From positions 44,269,022 to 44,333,021 of the forward strand of contig OZ018408.1 of NCBI GenBank assembly GCA_963969595.1: a stretch of DNA of 64,000 nucleotides. The letters run 5' to 3'. Of this stretch, positions 1 to 13,477 are shown piece after piece. The position numbers and the translations under genes are program-made. Source of the stretch: Neckera pumila. Its lineage: Eukaryota > Streptophyta > Bryopsida > Hypnales > Neckeraceae. A model generated the notes under the pieces. The model was not told the DNA's origin. It saw only the letters and a list, made by a program, of their open reading frames with translations, and did no database searches. Every line of letters begins with the position of its first letter. The first letter of the stretch is position 1.

Positions 1-190
1 TTCTTTATAACTTTTGATTGGAAGACTGAAATCTCAAAAAGGTTGTTGGAGATGAAATTTAACTTAGTCTGACACCTTTTTTTAGTTCAAAGTCTTTTGA
101 AAAACGTTATTTTACTATGCCAAAACGGCCGCCAAAATTTGCTGAGCTTAGAAAATACCAAACTCTAAATGATTGTCTAAATGATCAAAT
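1..190. repeat. Partial copy of the foldback-element arm
   Basis: The first ~130 bases resemble the right arm of the foldback element near 13.8-13.9 kb: both share the phrase GGAGATGAAATTTAACTT followed by a run ending TTGAGTTCAAAG or similar and TTTTGAAA...GTTATT. It is cut by the window start, so neither its full length nor an opposite arm can be seen. Confidence 0.5.
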
Positions 191-2542
191 TTAAAAAAAG
201 TATTTTTATTGTACATAGAATTTCAACCATGGTGTTTTAATCCCTAGAGGATTAAATGGCATTATTTGGTGACATAGAAATTACGGATAGCTTGCTACCG
301 ACGGAGTTTTAACCTTTTTTTTTAAAAATTTTCACGCAATATGTGGTCAAAGAGTAGCTCAATGGGCAACTCAGGCAACAAAAAAAATCACTTTTTCAAA
401 TGTAAAGAAATCCAATTTAGTTTTTAAGATTTACATATATCTGGAAAGCTTTGAATTATTCCATTTAAATTAACAAGATGAAAATTATGAGGAGTTTTAG
501 TTTGCAGGCAAATTATGTAGAATCTTTGAAATAAATATTAAAACTGTTTAAATCATTTTTCAATATTTAAAAAAATAAAAATAAAAGCAGAAAATGTAGA
601 TTATTTATTGCAATACTACTGACAACCATTGGCATTGGAATGTTTCAATTCCATAATTAAATTCTTAATAATTTAGTATTTTAAAATTTAAATCATACTC
701 TACTTTTTTCTACTTATTATTTTATTCCAGAATGAATATAAAATATTTTTTGTTGAAAATTTATACATATATATTTTCAACTTATTTCTTCAACATACAA
801 TATGATTGCGAGTAACAAGTTGTAGAATCTACACATTTTGGTCTAAAAAGTTTGAAAGATGAAATATAATTATTTGGAAAAGTGTTGAATTTTAAAAAAA
901 AAAATCCAAGCAACATGATCTTGCATTTGCCGGTATGGTTTTTTTTTTTGAATTTTTAGATTCAACAAGATTAGTAACAAGCTAGTAAGGAATCCTACTT
1001 TAGGATTTGTTATTGAATAAATATAGATGAAGATTTAAGCCTTGCTTTGGATTTCATACTGTGAAGGAGTTTTGGGCCTATAAATCATAAATTCATTTAG
1101 AGATTAAATAGTGCCCAAATGAGGAAATCAAATTTATTTCAAAATCTTGTAATTCAAAATTGTGTATTTGTATGCCTTTGAACTTTTGTGATTCTATTAA
1201 CAATCTTGTTGAAATTATGTATAAAGAATTTCAGACCAATTAGATCTATTTGTCATGGTTGCCCAAAATTGCCCATTTGTAAAGAAATGTCCTTTTGAGA
1301 CATAATTGTTTAATTGCAACTTGAACTGGTCTAAAATTTTTAGGCACTGAATGTAATAGTAAAATACCTTTGGTAAATTTTTTACAAATGGTATTATATT
1401 CAACACATATTGCAATGGAAAGGGCTTGCTTTAAAGAAAAAAAATTGGCTTCAAGGCCATAAAAAATCTTATGAATGGGCTAAAGGAAGTCCAAAGATTT
1501 CCAAAAGATTCTCAAAAGCTTTTCAAAGATTCCCAAAAGATTCTAGATTACCTAAAATTTTGTTGATTTGATCATTGCGCTATTCAAACCAATAGAAAGA
1601 GGGTAGCCATTTGTTGGCTTCAACAAAACAATCATTACAGTGCCCCAAACAATAAGAAACAATTGATTTTTTGATGATTTGATCGTGATTTTTTTAGTAG
1701 TGAGTTCATATTTGAGGAGGCTTTTGTGTTGCTTGTAGGTGAGGTTTTTATTGACTGATTTTTCACCTAGTTTTGGTTGTATAAGGGATAGTTCTGTTCA
1801 AGCTTGGAGGAGTCTACAGAGATGGCAACAATGGAAGATGTCACAACCTTTGATGGACGAAAGAATTTATGATGATTGTGTCATGGCCTTTGATGGATGA
1901 ATGCATTGATGGATGAACTAATTCATGATAAAATGTGTACCACTAGACAAGTAGAGATTGCCTAGAAAGAGATATTTTTGGATCAGGTGGGTTTGTGCAC
2001 TAGAGGTAGACAACTCCATTTGGATGACAAGTGGACTAAACAATGCACTGGAATTAGACAGCTCTTAGATAAAGACAAGTACGTTGGAACTTGGAGTTAG
2101 ATAATTCTAAGCAAAAGATCTAAGATATGACTAGGACTTTTATTTTAGTGGATGGTTTTAACTAGAATCAAGAATAGAAAGCTAACAATAGAAAAGAAAT
2201 CTTAGTCTGTTTTAAAGACTAATAGTCTTCTATTGATAGTCTCTATTGTATAAAACAGATCTTGGAGGTGAAGAGAACTCTCTTTGGATATTGATCTCTC
2301 TCTATAGTTGGGTGGTTTGAACTCCTTGTAAAAACGTTTTTGTTAATAGGTGTATTTTGTGTTCTTATTTAGAGTTCATTGTGGTTATTTTGAAGTTTAT
2401 AGCAGAAGACCATGTTGATGGTGCACAACCAAATTACCTTCAAGTAGCAAAGCTCTTGCAAGAGTAGCTAAACAACTTTCTAGAAGGTGGGAGTGGAGAA
2501 CTTCTCGGAGAGAAGTTACGACACTTATTATATATACAATTC
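191..2542. other. AT-rich non-coding stretch with dispersed-repeat copies
   Basis: No gene is recognised. Bases about 300-830 are a diverged copy of the dispersed repeat also seen at 6.24-6.98 kb and 53.4-56.8 kb (shared phrases include TGGAAAGCTTTGAATTATTCC-like text, TATGAGGAGTTTTAGTTTG and a CAATTCCATAATTAAATTCTTA-like block). Bases about 1,390-1,560 are similar to 4,700-4,950 (AATTGGCTTCAAGGCCATAA, then repeated AAAGATT words). The short ORF within it has no protein-like character. Confidence 0.55.
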
Positions 2543-3612
2543 ATGGCCACTTTACACAAGGTTGTTCCATATGCCCTCATGGATCCCATCCTTTGGGAAA
2601 GTCTTCCGAAAGAATTGTTGGTGCTTGTCTTGGCACATTTGCTAGTGCCTGAAATCACCTACCTGCATTGTCGGCTCTTCAAGGAATGGACCATGGACAT
2701 GGAGTTCAACCGAGCATGTGTTGAAGCAAACCCCAACATGGCGGCAGTTCTTTTGTATTCATTCTTATCCAAGGAATTTTCGGTAATAATCTTTGATTTC
2801 AGCAAAAATATAAGTTTGTATGTGTATTTCTTCCGCTTGAGATATCAAGATTATTAGGATCCACATGCATTTAGTAAAAACCTAACTTATTGGAGAATGA
2901 TGGCTAGTGATGGCGGATTGGTTTGCTTTGTCTAATTTACTTACTATTATGTAGCGCTGAATCCCTTGTGCATTGTGGTGATCAATCTGTTGCCACGAGC
3001 TCAGCATGAACTCCCTCCTCTGCAACATGTATACATTGTCCAGCCCACACTGGTGCACATGAAAGTGGACTCCAAGACCAAAGCGTATAAGGTGGTTGTT
3101 ATAGGCAAACAACCAAAAGGCCGTTACATAATAGAAACATATGATTCTATTTCAAGGCAATGGAGCGTATCAGTACCATCAAGATGGGGGCGCATTTGGG
3201 ATCATCTTATGATCATTGCAATTCTTTTGGCTTAGAAACTTGGGTGGAAAGTACAATTTTATATGCATATGACACTAAACAAGGGCAACTAGAGCTCTTG
3301 GATTGTAATTTACTCTTTCAATCCGAAGGAGCATGTGTGATGCAATTTGGGCTTGTGGATGACCGAGTGTTTGTGTTGCACAAAAAGTCAAATGATGCTG
3401 GGTCAGGATCATATTTCATTACAGAGTATCAATTTCAAAACAATGCTAAGGTGTGGGCACCAGTGAAAATACACAGCCAATGGTTCTTTGGAAAGGACCA
3501 TGACAACTTCAATCTTCAAAGAATTTGTGCTTGTGAAGATGTTTTGGTAGTACAAAACAATGTTTTTGTTTGGTTTTTGAACTTTTCGACCAATGAGTGG
3601 CACAACCTTTGA
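2543..3612 (+). pseudogene. Decayed F-box / kelch-like protein gene
   Basis: The reading frame from 2543 begins with an F-box-like stretch: LWESLPKELLVLVLAHL, about residues 18-34, has the usual LP..LL..VLA.L spacing, followed by a W (FKEW). Downstream text is typical of plant F-box proteins: MASDGGLVCFV, ELPPL, SKTKAYKVVV, IETYDSISRQW and, in another frame, LYAYDTKQG. Known F-box proteins of this type are substrate receptors of SCF ubiquitin ligases. The gene is broken by an in-frame TAG at 2855-2857, an in-frame TAA at 2933-2935 and a frameshift between about 3,160 and 3,230, after which the sequence continues in a second frame to a stop at 3610-3612. The continuing protein-like text on both sides of each lesion argues against short introns being the explanation, although an intron around 2,790-2,940 cannot be fully excluded. 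The kelch assignment is looser than the F-box assignment. Confidence 0.72.
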
Positions 3613-4500
3613 AACCATTGGCTCCAATATGATTCTCTGACGTGTGTTACAAGTCGTCTTTCTTGGAACGTAATTCTATAGGGAATCGTGTACGGCTACG
3701 CAGAAGTTAATATTTGCATCAGTTTAGGCATTTGAACCAATATTCAGGAGTGTGCTTTCATTGGAGATTAGTTTAGAAGATCTAGAGAAATCACTTCACT
3801 TACTACAAGAGCCAAATTTTCTTGAGATCAAATGTTTCTCACTCGCTTTCTTGCTTGCTCCCAATTTTCTATTCGAAGCCTCCTTCAGCCCCTTGGAAGA
3901 GATGATTTTCTATGAGGGAGAAGGAGTTGCGTTCTCTCAATCAACAATTCATATGCGTGCCCATGTTGGTGACTCCGTCCAACAACCACTAGGAATAAAA
4001 ATGTGACCTATAGTTTTACATCTTTTTATTTGACAAACGGAACCAGCATCAAAATGTCAACAACACCTTATTGTGAATGTTTTGACATTTGAGTTTCTAA
4101 TTTGCTTGCCATCTCTAATGGATAAAGCTAAGTTTCTCCCAATTCTTAAATATATACGGTGATGGTTGTGGTGTGCATGTTCTTTTGGGGTTTTGCAATT
4201 TGTTGTTATAAGTGAATCCTGTAGAAGACTTAGATTTTCTTATGATTTTGGTTTATTATTATTCACAAAAGTCTTATAGTGTATAACAGTGGCTGCAAAA
4301 AATTAGCCATCTCTAGAAATAAGATCATGGTCTTTCTTGTACGTCAAAGTGCATTCTAAAACGCAAATTTTGGCTTGTCTACAAATTCTGCATTGTATTG
4401 ACCTCTGGTCATCTTATAAGCCAGCGCAAAATCTACCAACTAGACCACCTTGACCCAAAATGTTTATTTCAAAATTCAACATGCCTAATGAGTCCTCTCA
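3613..4500. other. Non-coding flank of the F-box pseudogene
   Basis: An 84-codon frame at 3752-4006 lies just downstream of the F-box pseudogene and could be its eroded 3' end, but I see no motif that supports this. Nothing else is recognised. Confidence 0.35.
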
Positions 4501-4504
4501 TCTG

Positions 4505-4950
4505 CTGTTACAGTAGAGGCACCCATTGTCGACCTAAAACCACTCCCAATCTATAGGGGTTATTGTTTCAGATCTTAGTTGGAACAAACCTAAACAAATC
4601 CAGCTCAAGCTTGGAATGTTCTTTTTTAAGGTTGGGACTAATAAGGTTATGACACATGTCCCACAATAGTGAGCAAAAAAGAAATTTTTGATGGATCGGA
4701 ATTGAAAATGTATTATATACAACAAATATTGCATTGGAAAGGCTTGCCTCAAAGAGAAAAATTGGCTTGAAACCATGCTTCAAGGCCATAAAGGTTCATT
4801 AATTATTTGGCATTAATGAGCTAACCTTGCCTTACTACAATGGAACAAAACCATTCCAAAATATTATGAATGTATGAAGGGAAGTCCAAAGATGCCAAAT
4901 AGATTCAAAAGATTTTCAAAATAGTCCAAAAAGATTTTAAAACTATTTTT
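4505..4950 (-). repeat. Copy of the GGGACATGTGTCATAA interspersed repeat
   Basis: Read on the minus strand, this segment carries GGGACATGTGTCATAA, then ATTAGTCCCAACCTT, then a CAAGC-containing spacer, then GGTCGACAATGGGTGCCTCTA. The same order occurs on the plus strand at about 16,462-16,620 and, for the first blocks, at about 31,988-32,060. It is a non-coding element of a few hundred bases in at least three copies in the window. The neighbouring 4,700-4,950 part resembles 1,390-1,560. Confidence 0.65.
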
Positions 4951-6239
4951 TGGAATTTAAACCCTTGCAAGTAGTGAAGACCAATTATCTTTTTTACTTG
5001 TTTGAAATTTGGACTGAAAGTGAATCATGAAGTATTGAAGATATGTGAAGAACCCTTCTAGGTATCCTACTGGGAATCCTACTACATTTTGTATATTCTA
5101 TAGGCTTTATCTTGGAGATATGGTCTATAAATATATTATGTTTTGTCATTATCTTTTTGAGACCTACTCCCTCCTTTGATATTGTCCATTTGCTAAATTA
5201 TACATGTTATATTTATCTACTTACATTTGTATTCAATTGTAGCAATAGTGCAATTTAAAAACTTTTTTGAAACCATCTAGTTGTTTAGAATATACATGGC
5301 AAAGAATTCTAATTTTTTAACTTTGAAAGTCTAGTTTAAATTTGAAAATGATATTCAACTGTATCATAAGATAACTATGAAAGTTGGTCTTTGACCTCTA
5401 AAAGCATTGTTTCAATAACCACAAAATCAAACTTCAATTATAAATTACTTTTAAGTGACCCCATTGTATCACTAATGTATATTGTGATATTGAAAGATTT
5501 TCTACAACTTAGGAAGCAATGATTTTTGTACCATTAAATGAAATTAGTGCAAGATTTTGAACATTTGTTTACTTTGCACAAATATTCAATATAATTTCAG
5601 GTTGATTTTACAATGCTCAATACTACAAAATTTTGAATAACAACTTGTAGTTCCTCTAAGATCTAAGGACAATTGTCCACCCAAACCTAATATTCTATCT
5701 TCTTTGCAAACACATAAGCCATTCAAGAGTGTCTTTATTGTATTTAGGCCTTGGTGATATTGTTGTGTTTTCTCTTCCATGTGTTCTCTAACATGTCTAG
5801 TCTGAATTTGTAAGGTTACAATTCAAAAAATAATTATGTGTAGGAATTTTTTGCACGTATCTAGATTGATTTAATATGTATAGGTCATTAGCTGGAAAGT
5901 CGTTGAAAATTCATCATGTTTATAGGACATAAAAACGAAAGATAGAATAAAATAGGCCTCAAAGAAAGGCAAGGAACTACCTCGCTAACCAAATAAAAAG
6001 TTAAAAAAGTCTATTTTTTTAATATTTAAACCTAAATAAAATCTAAAATTTTAAAACAAAATACTAATTCCAAACTTTCTAAAGAGATTCAACACAAAAT
6101 CACTCTAGTGATTATAACAAACATGCAAGACCAAAATGGGGCCCACTCTCGGAATAGGAAGGATTTGTTAATCTCAAGAAGGTTGGATTGGTCACCGTGG
6201 TAATCATCCTTTTGGGTATTGTGCAAATCATTTGCTTAC
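4951..6239. other. AT-rich non-coding stretch
   Basis: No gene, RNA or clear repeat structure is recognised. The small minus-strand frame near 5.6-5.8 kb has no recognisable motif. Confidence 0.5.
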
Positions 6240-6980
6240 CTCCTAAAAGACCAGCCTGATGATTTTGGCAACATAGCAATTTTTGGTAGGTACATGTGAC
6301 TAGAGATTTACATATTTTAGGCCCAAACTTTAATATAAGTTGTGGACAAGGAATATCTTTCATGTGAACAAAATTTTGTGACATTTGGAAATATGAATAA
6401 AAAATTATGGCCTGATATGTTCCTTTTTTATAAATGGGTAGTTCGTGCAGATTAAAAAAATCATTTTTTTGGAAACAAAAATTTGAAATCGGTTTTCTAG
6501 ATTTATATATATATATATGGGAAGCTTTGAATCATTCCATTTTTATCAATGAGATGAAAGGTATGAGGAGTTTGAGTTTGCGAGCAATTATGGATTCGCT
6601 ACTCTAAAATAAATTTTGAAGTCCTTTATTTTATTCATTTCTAAACATTTTTTGAAAAAAAAAAAATTATAGGATGTAGATTTTTTTATTACAACATTGC
6701 AACCATTTTTCAATTCCATGACTAAATTCTTCACAATTTTGTATTTTTGATTCTTAACAATCATTCTCTACTTCTCTACCTACTATTTTTTTCTATTACA
6801 TTGTACAATTCCAAATGAAGTGAAAATTTTCAAGCGTGTAACCAACTTGCCTTGAAGAATGAATGCAAAGAAGTACTACCATTTTTTACTTTTTTTCATT
6901 CCAATGTGACCTTATGAAGTTCAGCTACCTTGTTTTTGCAGGGCCCATAAAAAGACTTCTGCCAGTTCAAACATTAACCT
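6240..6980 (+). repeat. Copy of a dispersed AT-rich repeat family
   Basis: This segment aligns by eye with 53,445-53,800 (shared phrases: AAAGACCAGCCTGATG or AAAGGACCAACATGCG at the start, GGACAAGGAATATCTTT, GTGAATAAAAAATTA, GGCCTGATATGTT or GGCCTAATATGTT) and then with 55,580-56,060 (GGGAAGCTTTGAATCATTCC, CCAACTTGC, CAAATGTGACCTTGTGAAG or similar, TTTTTGCAGGG). It has no coding content. The combination shows one repeat unit of at least 700 bases that recurs about 47 kb away. Confidence 0.7.
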
Positions 6981-8325
6981 CTAAACGCCTCAATCCATTT
7001 TTTATTTTTGCACATTTTTTCTTATATCTATACACTTAAATATCATATATTGGAGTTTCAATAATGTGGTTGTTAAAGAAGGTTGTCTTTCTAGATTCAA
7101 GCATTACATTGGATGAATAAGAAGTTGGTTGGACTACAGAGAGCCTTGAATCCCTCTGTTCATCGTCTAGAATATGGACATCAGAGCGCTTCAAGGTTAA
7201 TATCTTCTAATGAATGCGGTGGAAATTGAAATTTTTTCCATAGCTTTTCAAACTAGAGTACTATAAGCTCCTATAGTATACCATATTTAACTACTTTTGG
7301 ACTATCAAAAGTCCAAAATTAATAAATGCACAAATCCCTAATGATGGAGGTTGTCTATTGTTCGGGGGATCTCCAAATATAATGTGGAATTTACGATTGT
7401 GTAAGGCGATGTAGTGAGTCTACTTCAAGAGCTTAGAAATTTGGTTATAGAAAGTACCATAATATCCCACAGTTTGAGGGTGAAACCTTTGTCTTAGCAT
7501 TGGAAGTAGCCGTGGATAGTTTTGGTATTCAAGAGAAGTTTATGTAAACCCCTCAAATGAATCCCGCTGGCTGTGCTAAAGTTTACATATTGGCATCGTG
7601 GAAACTCTTGATGAACATGGAACACGTGTGTCAACTTTCCTCAATACACGTATGACTCAAAGCTGGGATTTGCTAATATATTGAGTATTATAGTCAATTA
7701 ATTTCCACATTGTATAAAGGGGGAAGTCTCATCTAGATATCCCATGATGGAGTGCTAATATTGTAAGGCAAGTGGCGACATCTGCATGATCACGGAAATT
7801 AATGCCAGCAAGAATGCATCTTAGGCCATATTTCATTTTTGGCTGCATAGTGTAGATACCTAATAGTCCATATTAAAGTACTTGGCTACGTATTTTAGAA
7901 CAATTAGCAAGCAAAATCCCAGATGACCACAAGTATAAGAGATATTGAAGGAGTGATGAACAAAATGAAGAGTCATAATCATAATATTGCATTCAACTGA
8001 ATTGTCTTGCAACATTGTAAATAGTCCTGAAGAAACAAAGTGCAACAAAGGCAAGAATGAAGAAGCCAAGCAGGCCTCAGCATCAACTGAAACTATGGCA
8101 TCAATGGTTGTCATGATAGTATAGGAGTAACATCAAATAGCAGACTTCATTTCATGAATTCACAAATCCAACATATGACAGCTTCAACAATCTATTCTAA
8201 TAGTTAAACAAAGAATTTCATACAGAACCTTATACAATGAAAACAACTTTTGACAATGACAATCAGGATTGACAAGGCATCATGACATCTCACGGTACCC
8301 AGGATGACCTAGATACAATACTTGA
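6981..8325. other. Non-coding or unrecognised stretch
   Basis: Nothing convincing was found. A minus-strand frame at 7860-8114 has no recognisable motif. Base composition is a little less AT-rich than the surroundings at 7.1-7.8 kb, which may mark an old gene fragment that I cannot identify. Confidence 0.4.
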
Positions 8326-8920
8326 TCAAGGATCCGCCTCGTTGGACTTATTCAAATTTGCTAAGGCAGCCTCTCTACATTTCTTACTAATAGCCTGTGA
8401 CTTTAGATCCACTATCTTGGACCAACTAGCATACACTACAGCATTTGCATCCATCCAGATGGGGGGACAATTTTCAACAACCCATTTTCTGTACCAGCAA
8501 TTACAGTACCTCAATGCCATTGTAGTTTCTAAATTATCTGGTTGTCAATATTGTATTAAGAACTTCCCGTTGGCCACATCTCCTGCCAATTTGCATATGG
8601 TGGACATTGCTCTTCCTTGCCAAACATGACAAATATTGGGGTCTTCAGATCTGAGAAGAACCCATGAACTTGGGCGGATGTCAAGCCAAAGATTGAAGCT
8701 TTCTAGTGGTGCTTCATTTGCAAGGCCACAATAAGGTTCTGGGTCCTCCTCCTTCGGAATGACATCAAGCAGATTGATTCTCACCCTTGGGACGGGTACA
8801 TCATTATATACCACCCTCCAATCATGTTATGGCCAAAAGCTTTCTTGCAATTCAGCAGGAGACTCTGGGAGTGGTTTACTATAAGAAAACATTGGGATAG
8901 TAGCGCAAAATGTTAATGTT
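8326..8920 (-). pseudogene. Decayed gene fragment of unknown function
   Basis: One minus-strand frame reads through about 195 codons with protein-like composition, interrupted by two in-frame stops: TAA at 8827-8829 and TGA at 8545-8547. The text between and beyond them (for example PESPAELQESFWP, PSSWVLLRSEDP, CNCWYRKWVVENCPPIW) is rich in W, C and P and does not look like translated AT-rich spacer. I do not recognise the family. Both stops could be single C-to-T changes (CAA to TAA, CGA to TGA). It may be the remnant of a host gene or of a transposon cargo gene. Confidence 0.45.
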
Positions 8921-11250
8921 TGGAGAAACATGACTAAGCTAGAGAAAATTTAGCAATGGAATTGTGAATTGGGGTTGATGTTTTTGCAAATGTGCAAATG
9001 GCATAGTGAAACAGAAATATGTTGCTCAGGCCATCCATGCTTGCAAGGATATGCAAGAAAACATTCAAGCTTTTTATGCAACATCATTAAGAAGGCATCA
9101 GTGCCACATGTGCAAGTGCTTGGGATTCTCATCCCACTAACTTTTCAAAACTGACTGCGGGCAAAGGCTCAACATGGTCCACACGTACAAAAGGGCAGGT
9201 TGTTTCCTTTATTTCCAAAAAAACAGGACCTTAAAGATGAGAAACCTTCGGAATGAATGAAATGTTCATTTCAGTTCCAATTGTTGGGCACTTCAGTTCA
9301 CTTGAGAAGTTCGATGGAAGTGAAGCAAGGCACTTGGGCAGGTATAAGCGTAATAAATGATGAAATTTGGATAATACATGGAGCCGTTGAGGCCCTCGGT
9401 CTTCTATCGCAATTTTAGAATTCGCTGTAAATTCAAGTTGGTCAGTACATTTTGATATGTTCTATTTATGTGCAAACTAAACACAAATCATTTTCAAAAG
9501 GACTACACGTGTCATTACTACACTTGTTGTAAAGTTTTTTACAAAAAAATTTGGAATGGGTACACAGATCATTTATCTATTGAATGTAAAATTCTTGCAA
9601 GGGTACAAGTGTAGTCTTTTTTTAAACCAAACTTCAAAATTTTCATTCACAAGTGTTTCCAAAATCCTCGTAGTCATAAACTCAGCCTATAATTTTGTTC
9701 AAAACTTCATATTTGGAGGTTAGTGCAATTGAGTTCTTGAACAATCCTAAAATCTTCAGAGCTTCTGTAATCAAACATATAGGAATCTAAATCCTAATCT
9801 CTTCAACAACCTCATGTTCAATCTCATCGTCTCTTTCTCTTTCTTTGTCTTGTTATGATTCCTAAAATTGTACGCATATGAAAAAAAAAACATTCAGAAG
9901 TACAGATAGAGAATTAGAAAGCATTAACAACAACAATAATGAAGACCACCACAAATTCAACCACAAGTTTCAAACACACTCTAATACTACTCCCTACTCA
10001 AAATTCACGACCATGGCAATCAAGTTGGAGATTTGCATTCATGCCAGATTCACACCCATTGCACTGCAATCCAAACCATCAATATCCTCACAAATCAAGA
10101 TACAAATTTCCAAACCCTAATTCTCCCAATTCATCTACAAACACTGCATACACTGCTGCAAATTGATTCAACCTTACTTGAATAGGAAGCTAAGAAAAAA
10201 TTTGAAATACAACATCCGATTACAAAACAATCCCAAATAAGTCTAAAACCAGTTTTTTGTTACATAGACAACAAAAAATCACAAGCACCATACCAAAAAA
10301 TCATCAAGAGAAAATAACACACCTAATACAAATAAAAAAGATATCCTTCACTTCTTCGCATATGCCACTATTAATCTGTGAAACCCGATCACTTCCACGC
10401 ACTGTAGTACTGAAGAAACTAAAGGAGCCCTCAAACAATATTAAAGCAAAGTAAGAAATTCCAAAAACAAATAAGTGCAACAAATCTTTGACTCTTACTG
10501 TCCAAAATCGCACCTCCAATGTCTATAGTTGCAGTACGCCAACCTCCACCTAGATCTCTTCTGTATAGAACTCAAGGCACCCGATCTTTGAAGCGGCCAA
10601 TGTCAGGCAGCCAAATTCTCCAAGAAGCGGAAACTTCCCAATTGCTTGCCAAGATCACCAAAATTCCTCGCAGCTGCACCCGAGATCATCAAAATCCTAC
10701 CGCCAACCCTATTTCTCCATGCAATATTGAAAGTGAGACATGTTTCAAACAATGGAATGTTTATGCCTACTCTCAAATGCTTACTTCCAAATGCTGCATC
10801 AGAATGGCGTTTTCTCAAGCAAAAGATCAAAACTTTGGAGCAAAACATCAAATTTTCATGCTTACCGAATCCCCCCAAGGTCAGTATGCTACAAATGCAC
10901 TTGGATAGCTCCACAGCCCTTATCCTCCCCTTGCTTCTACTGCAATTCCACTGCTCCACCGCAGCTTCGTCGCCGCGCCAGGGGCACACAAATCCTCGTC
11001 AAAGGAGGAAGAGCGCAGGCGACAGAGCGCCAAATCCTAACCAACCTCCGTCAATTGGATGGCTGACAATTTAATTCACCCACCCCCAGATCTATGGCGC
11101 CAAGGAGGGGTTTTGATTTTTTTAATATCGATATCAAGAACTCTTGTTTTTTTCAACAAAAGAGGGAGGGAGGTAATAAAAACAACAGGAGCTGAATGCC
11201 TCTTTTTGGTACATTGTGTGTACCTTGTGCCAAATAACTTTATATTTCTA
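8921..11250. other. Non-coding stretch with a locally GC-richer block
   Basis: No gene is recognised. Bases about 10,500-11,090 are clearly more GC-rich than the neighbours and open in several frames on both strands (up to 142 codons), but the frames overlap one another and none has motifs. The block could be a promoter and 5' UTR or a captured fragment. Bases 9,880-10,170 are A- and C-rich low complexity. Confidence 0.4.
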
Positions 11251-11254
11251 TAAT

Positions 11255-11705
11255 TTATGAAAACATTGAAATTCAATATCTTTTACATTGTAGTGTAAAA
11301 GGTTGTGTTTTTGGTATATATAGAAAGCTCTATGCACAAAGGAGTGCAAGGGCTTTGTTTTGTGACATTTGGACATGCAATGTGAAAGTTATGATTTTTT
11401 TCAAAATAAAAGGAAATTCAATTCAAATTTTTTATTTAAAAAAAAATGTAACTTTTGCACCATAGGTGGGAAGGTCATGAAATTGGCATCAATAGAAAGC
11501 TCAATGTACAAAGGAGTGCAAAGGCTTTGTTTTGTGGCGTTTCAACATGCGATGTGAAAGTTATGAATTCCCCCCCCCCCCCTCCAAAAAAAATAATTTA
11601 ATTTAATTTTTGAATTCATCAAAACTTTAAAATTCAATAACTTTCACATTGTAGGCCCAAATGCTAGAAAACAAAGTCCATGCACCCCTCTTTGCAAAGA
11701 ATTTT
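11255..11705. repeat. 172-bp direct duplication plus inverted third copy and C13 run
   Basis: AGAAAGCTCTATGCACAAAG at about 11,322 recurs as AGAAAGCTCAATGTACAAAG at about 11,494, each followed by GAGTGCAA, GGCTTTGTTTTGTG and ATGTGAAAGTTATGA, a period of about 172 bases. Bases about 11,625-11,705 carry the same block in reverse complement. A 13-base C run lies at 11570-11582. The function is unknown; the arrangement resembles an eroded foldback or satellite unit. Confidence 0.65.
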
Positions 11706-12214
11706 TGAGCGCTACAAAGAACGCCGTTGGGCACCTCACGATTTGTTTAGATCTCACTGTATAAAACAAAACAAAACAGACAAAGCTTGCTTCTCAATTT
11801 AAAGTATGAATTGTAAGAGTAGAACTTGATAAGACATGACATAAGGTTAGATGTTCTAAATTTGCACTAAGGTAGTCTGCTCTAAAAGTGACCGTGTTTT
11901 AATTGCAATTCCTATCTAGAAAAGATTGACATGTTGCTTGAAATACCTTCTATTGTCAATGATGAGTTAGGTAGGCTTAAATGGTTGCTTTAAGAATGGA
12001 TGCAGGAAAGACTAGTACTATTTTGCGTCACTTGAAGTTTCAGAATTGTCATGGGCCTTAACTTTTTGGGTTTCAAGCAAAGGTACTTGAATTTTTTTTA
12101 AAGGAAGGCTACCTTGATAGTGACAAGACTTGCTATTTTTCAGAAATAAAGAAAAATAAATTATAATTAATTTTGAATTTCCCTAATTTGTTACACTTTG
12201 CAATTTATTGGTTT

Positions 12215-12680
12215 TTAGTACTGGGAAGTATCCAAAATTAGTGATCTGAAGGTGAAATTTCTAGTGTCTATTGCCATAGTAGGAAGTCATATTTCTACCA
12301 AAGGATATTTAAAAATACTTTATTTTGTATCCTCTACATGCGTGCAAACAGGGCTCCCTTGCGCGCATATTTCTGAATATTGAAGATGGTTTTAAGATCA
12401 TTCTTTTGGTGGAATTCCATCACCTTCAACTCTTTCCAAATGGACCACTTTTAGTTTCTTTAAAAATTTATTTTCCTATTTTTTAAAAATTAAAATGTGA
12501 AAGTATGTATTTTCATGAGATTTTGCACTTTCAGTCTAGTTCTTCTACTTGGAAAAACTTTCTATGCTTTTCCTTCCTGTGTACCTTCTTTTTAAAATTT
12601 TATATACTAGATATATTTTTTACATTTTTTTAAAATTGTTTTTTTAATTATATAGTATTCCTAAAAAAATATGAGTATTG
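12215..12680 (+). repeat. Direct repeat, left copy
   Basis: This ~460-base segment is repeated in the same orientation at about 15,505-15,960. Shared phrases include CATAGTAGGAAG, TTGAAGATGGTTTTA, CTCCCTTGCGC or TTCCCTTGCGC, AAATTAAAATGT and AAAGTATGTATTTTC. It is non-coding and diverged by many small changes, so this is an old duplication or two insertions of one repeat. Confidence 0.75.
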
Positions 12681-13477
12681 TGGAGAACGCTACAAAAACC
12701 AGTCGGTCTTCCTTGCAACCACCTTTAAGAGCAGACTACATTACTTCTAAAATTGCCTTCCTCCTAGACTATACACTATTTAAACATGCTACTTTCCCGT
12801 AGCATTGAATACTATACAAATAATCTTTAGTTTAGAAGGTGAGGAATTATGAACCGTATGCATTTCAACTTCAAAATTTCATAACTAATTCTACAAAAAA
12901 TATAAAACAACATGGGTTAAATGCCAATTTCACTTGTCATCAAAAATTAATTTACTAAAAAGCATTTGAAGACGTTTCATCACACACAACTCATTTTCAG
13001 GTCTTCTATGAGCGATTTTTGGACCTCCTACCTTACAAGAAATTAGTGGCCCCATACTAATTTCTCCACATTCAAAAGTACATAAATATGTATTATTGGT
13101 GTAGAAGAATGTACCACTTTTGAATTAGTTATTGCTAGAATCATAACTGAAGAACCTTTGTGTGTACAAATGGAAATCATAACATTCAATAGCATTTAAT
13201 GAGACTGCTTTTTACTCTCCGGGGTCCTCATCTACAAATTTCATCCACATTTTATTAATATAAGCTTCAACATTGAGATGATGGCAGTACATTTATGGCG
13301 CGCTTCATTTTTTTTGGCTAATCTTATGACAAAACATACAAACAACAAATAATTATAAAGATAGATGGTTTGCCAAAATCCAAAGAATCCATTTAGTAAC
13401 ATACCAATGTAATCTAACTATTTACCATCACTAACTTATTTTCAAGTGTTCTATAGAGAAAAGAAGATCTTCATGTA
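12681..13477. other. AT-rich non-coding stretch
   Basis: No gene or repeat structure is recognised here. Confidence 0.45.
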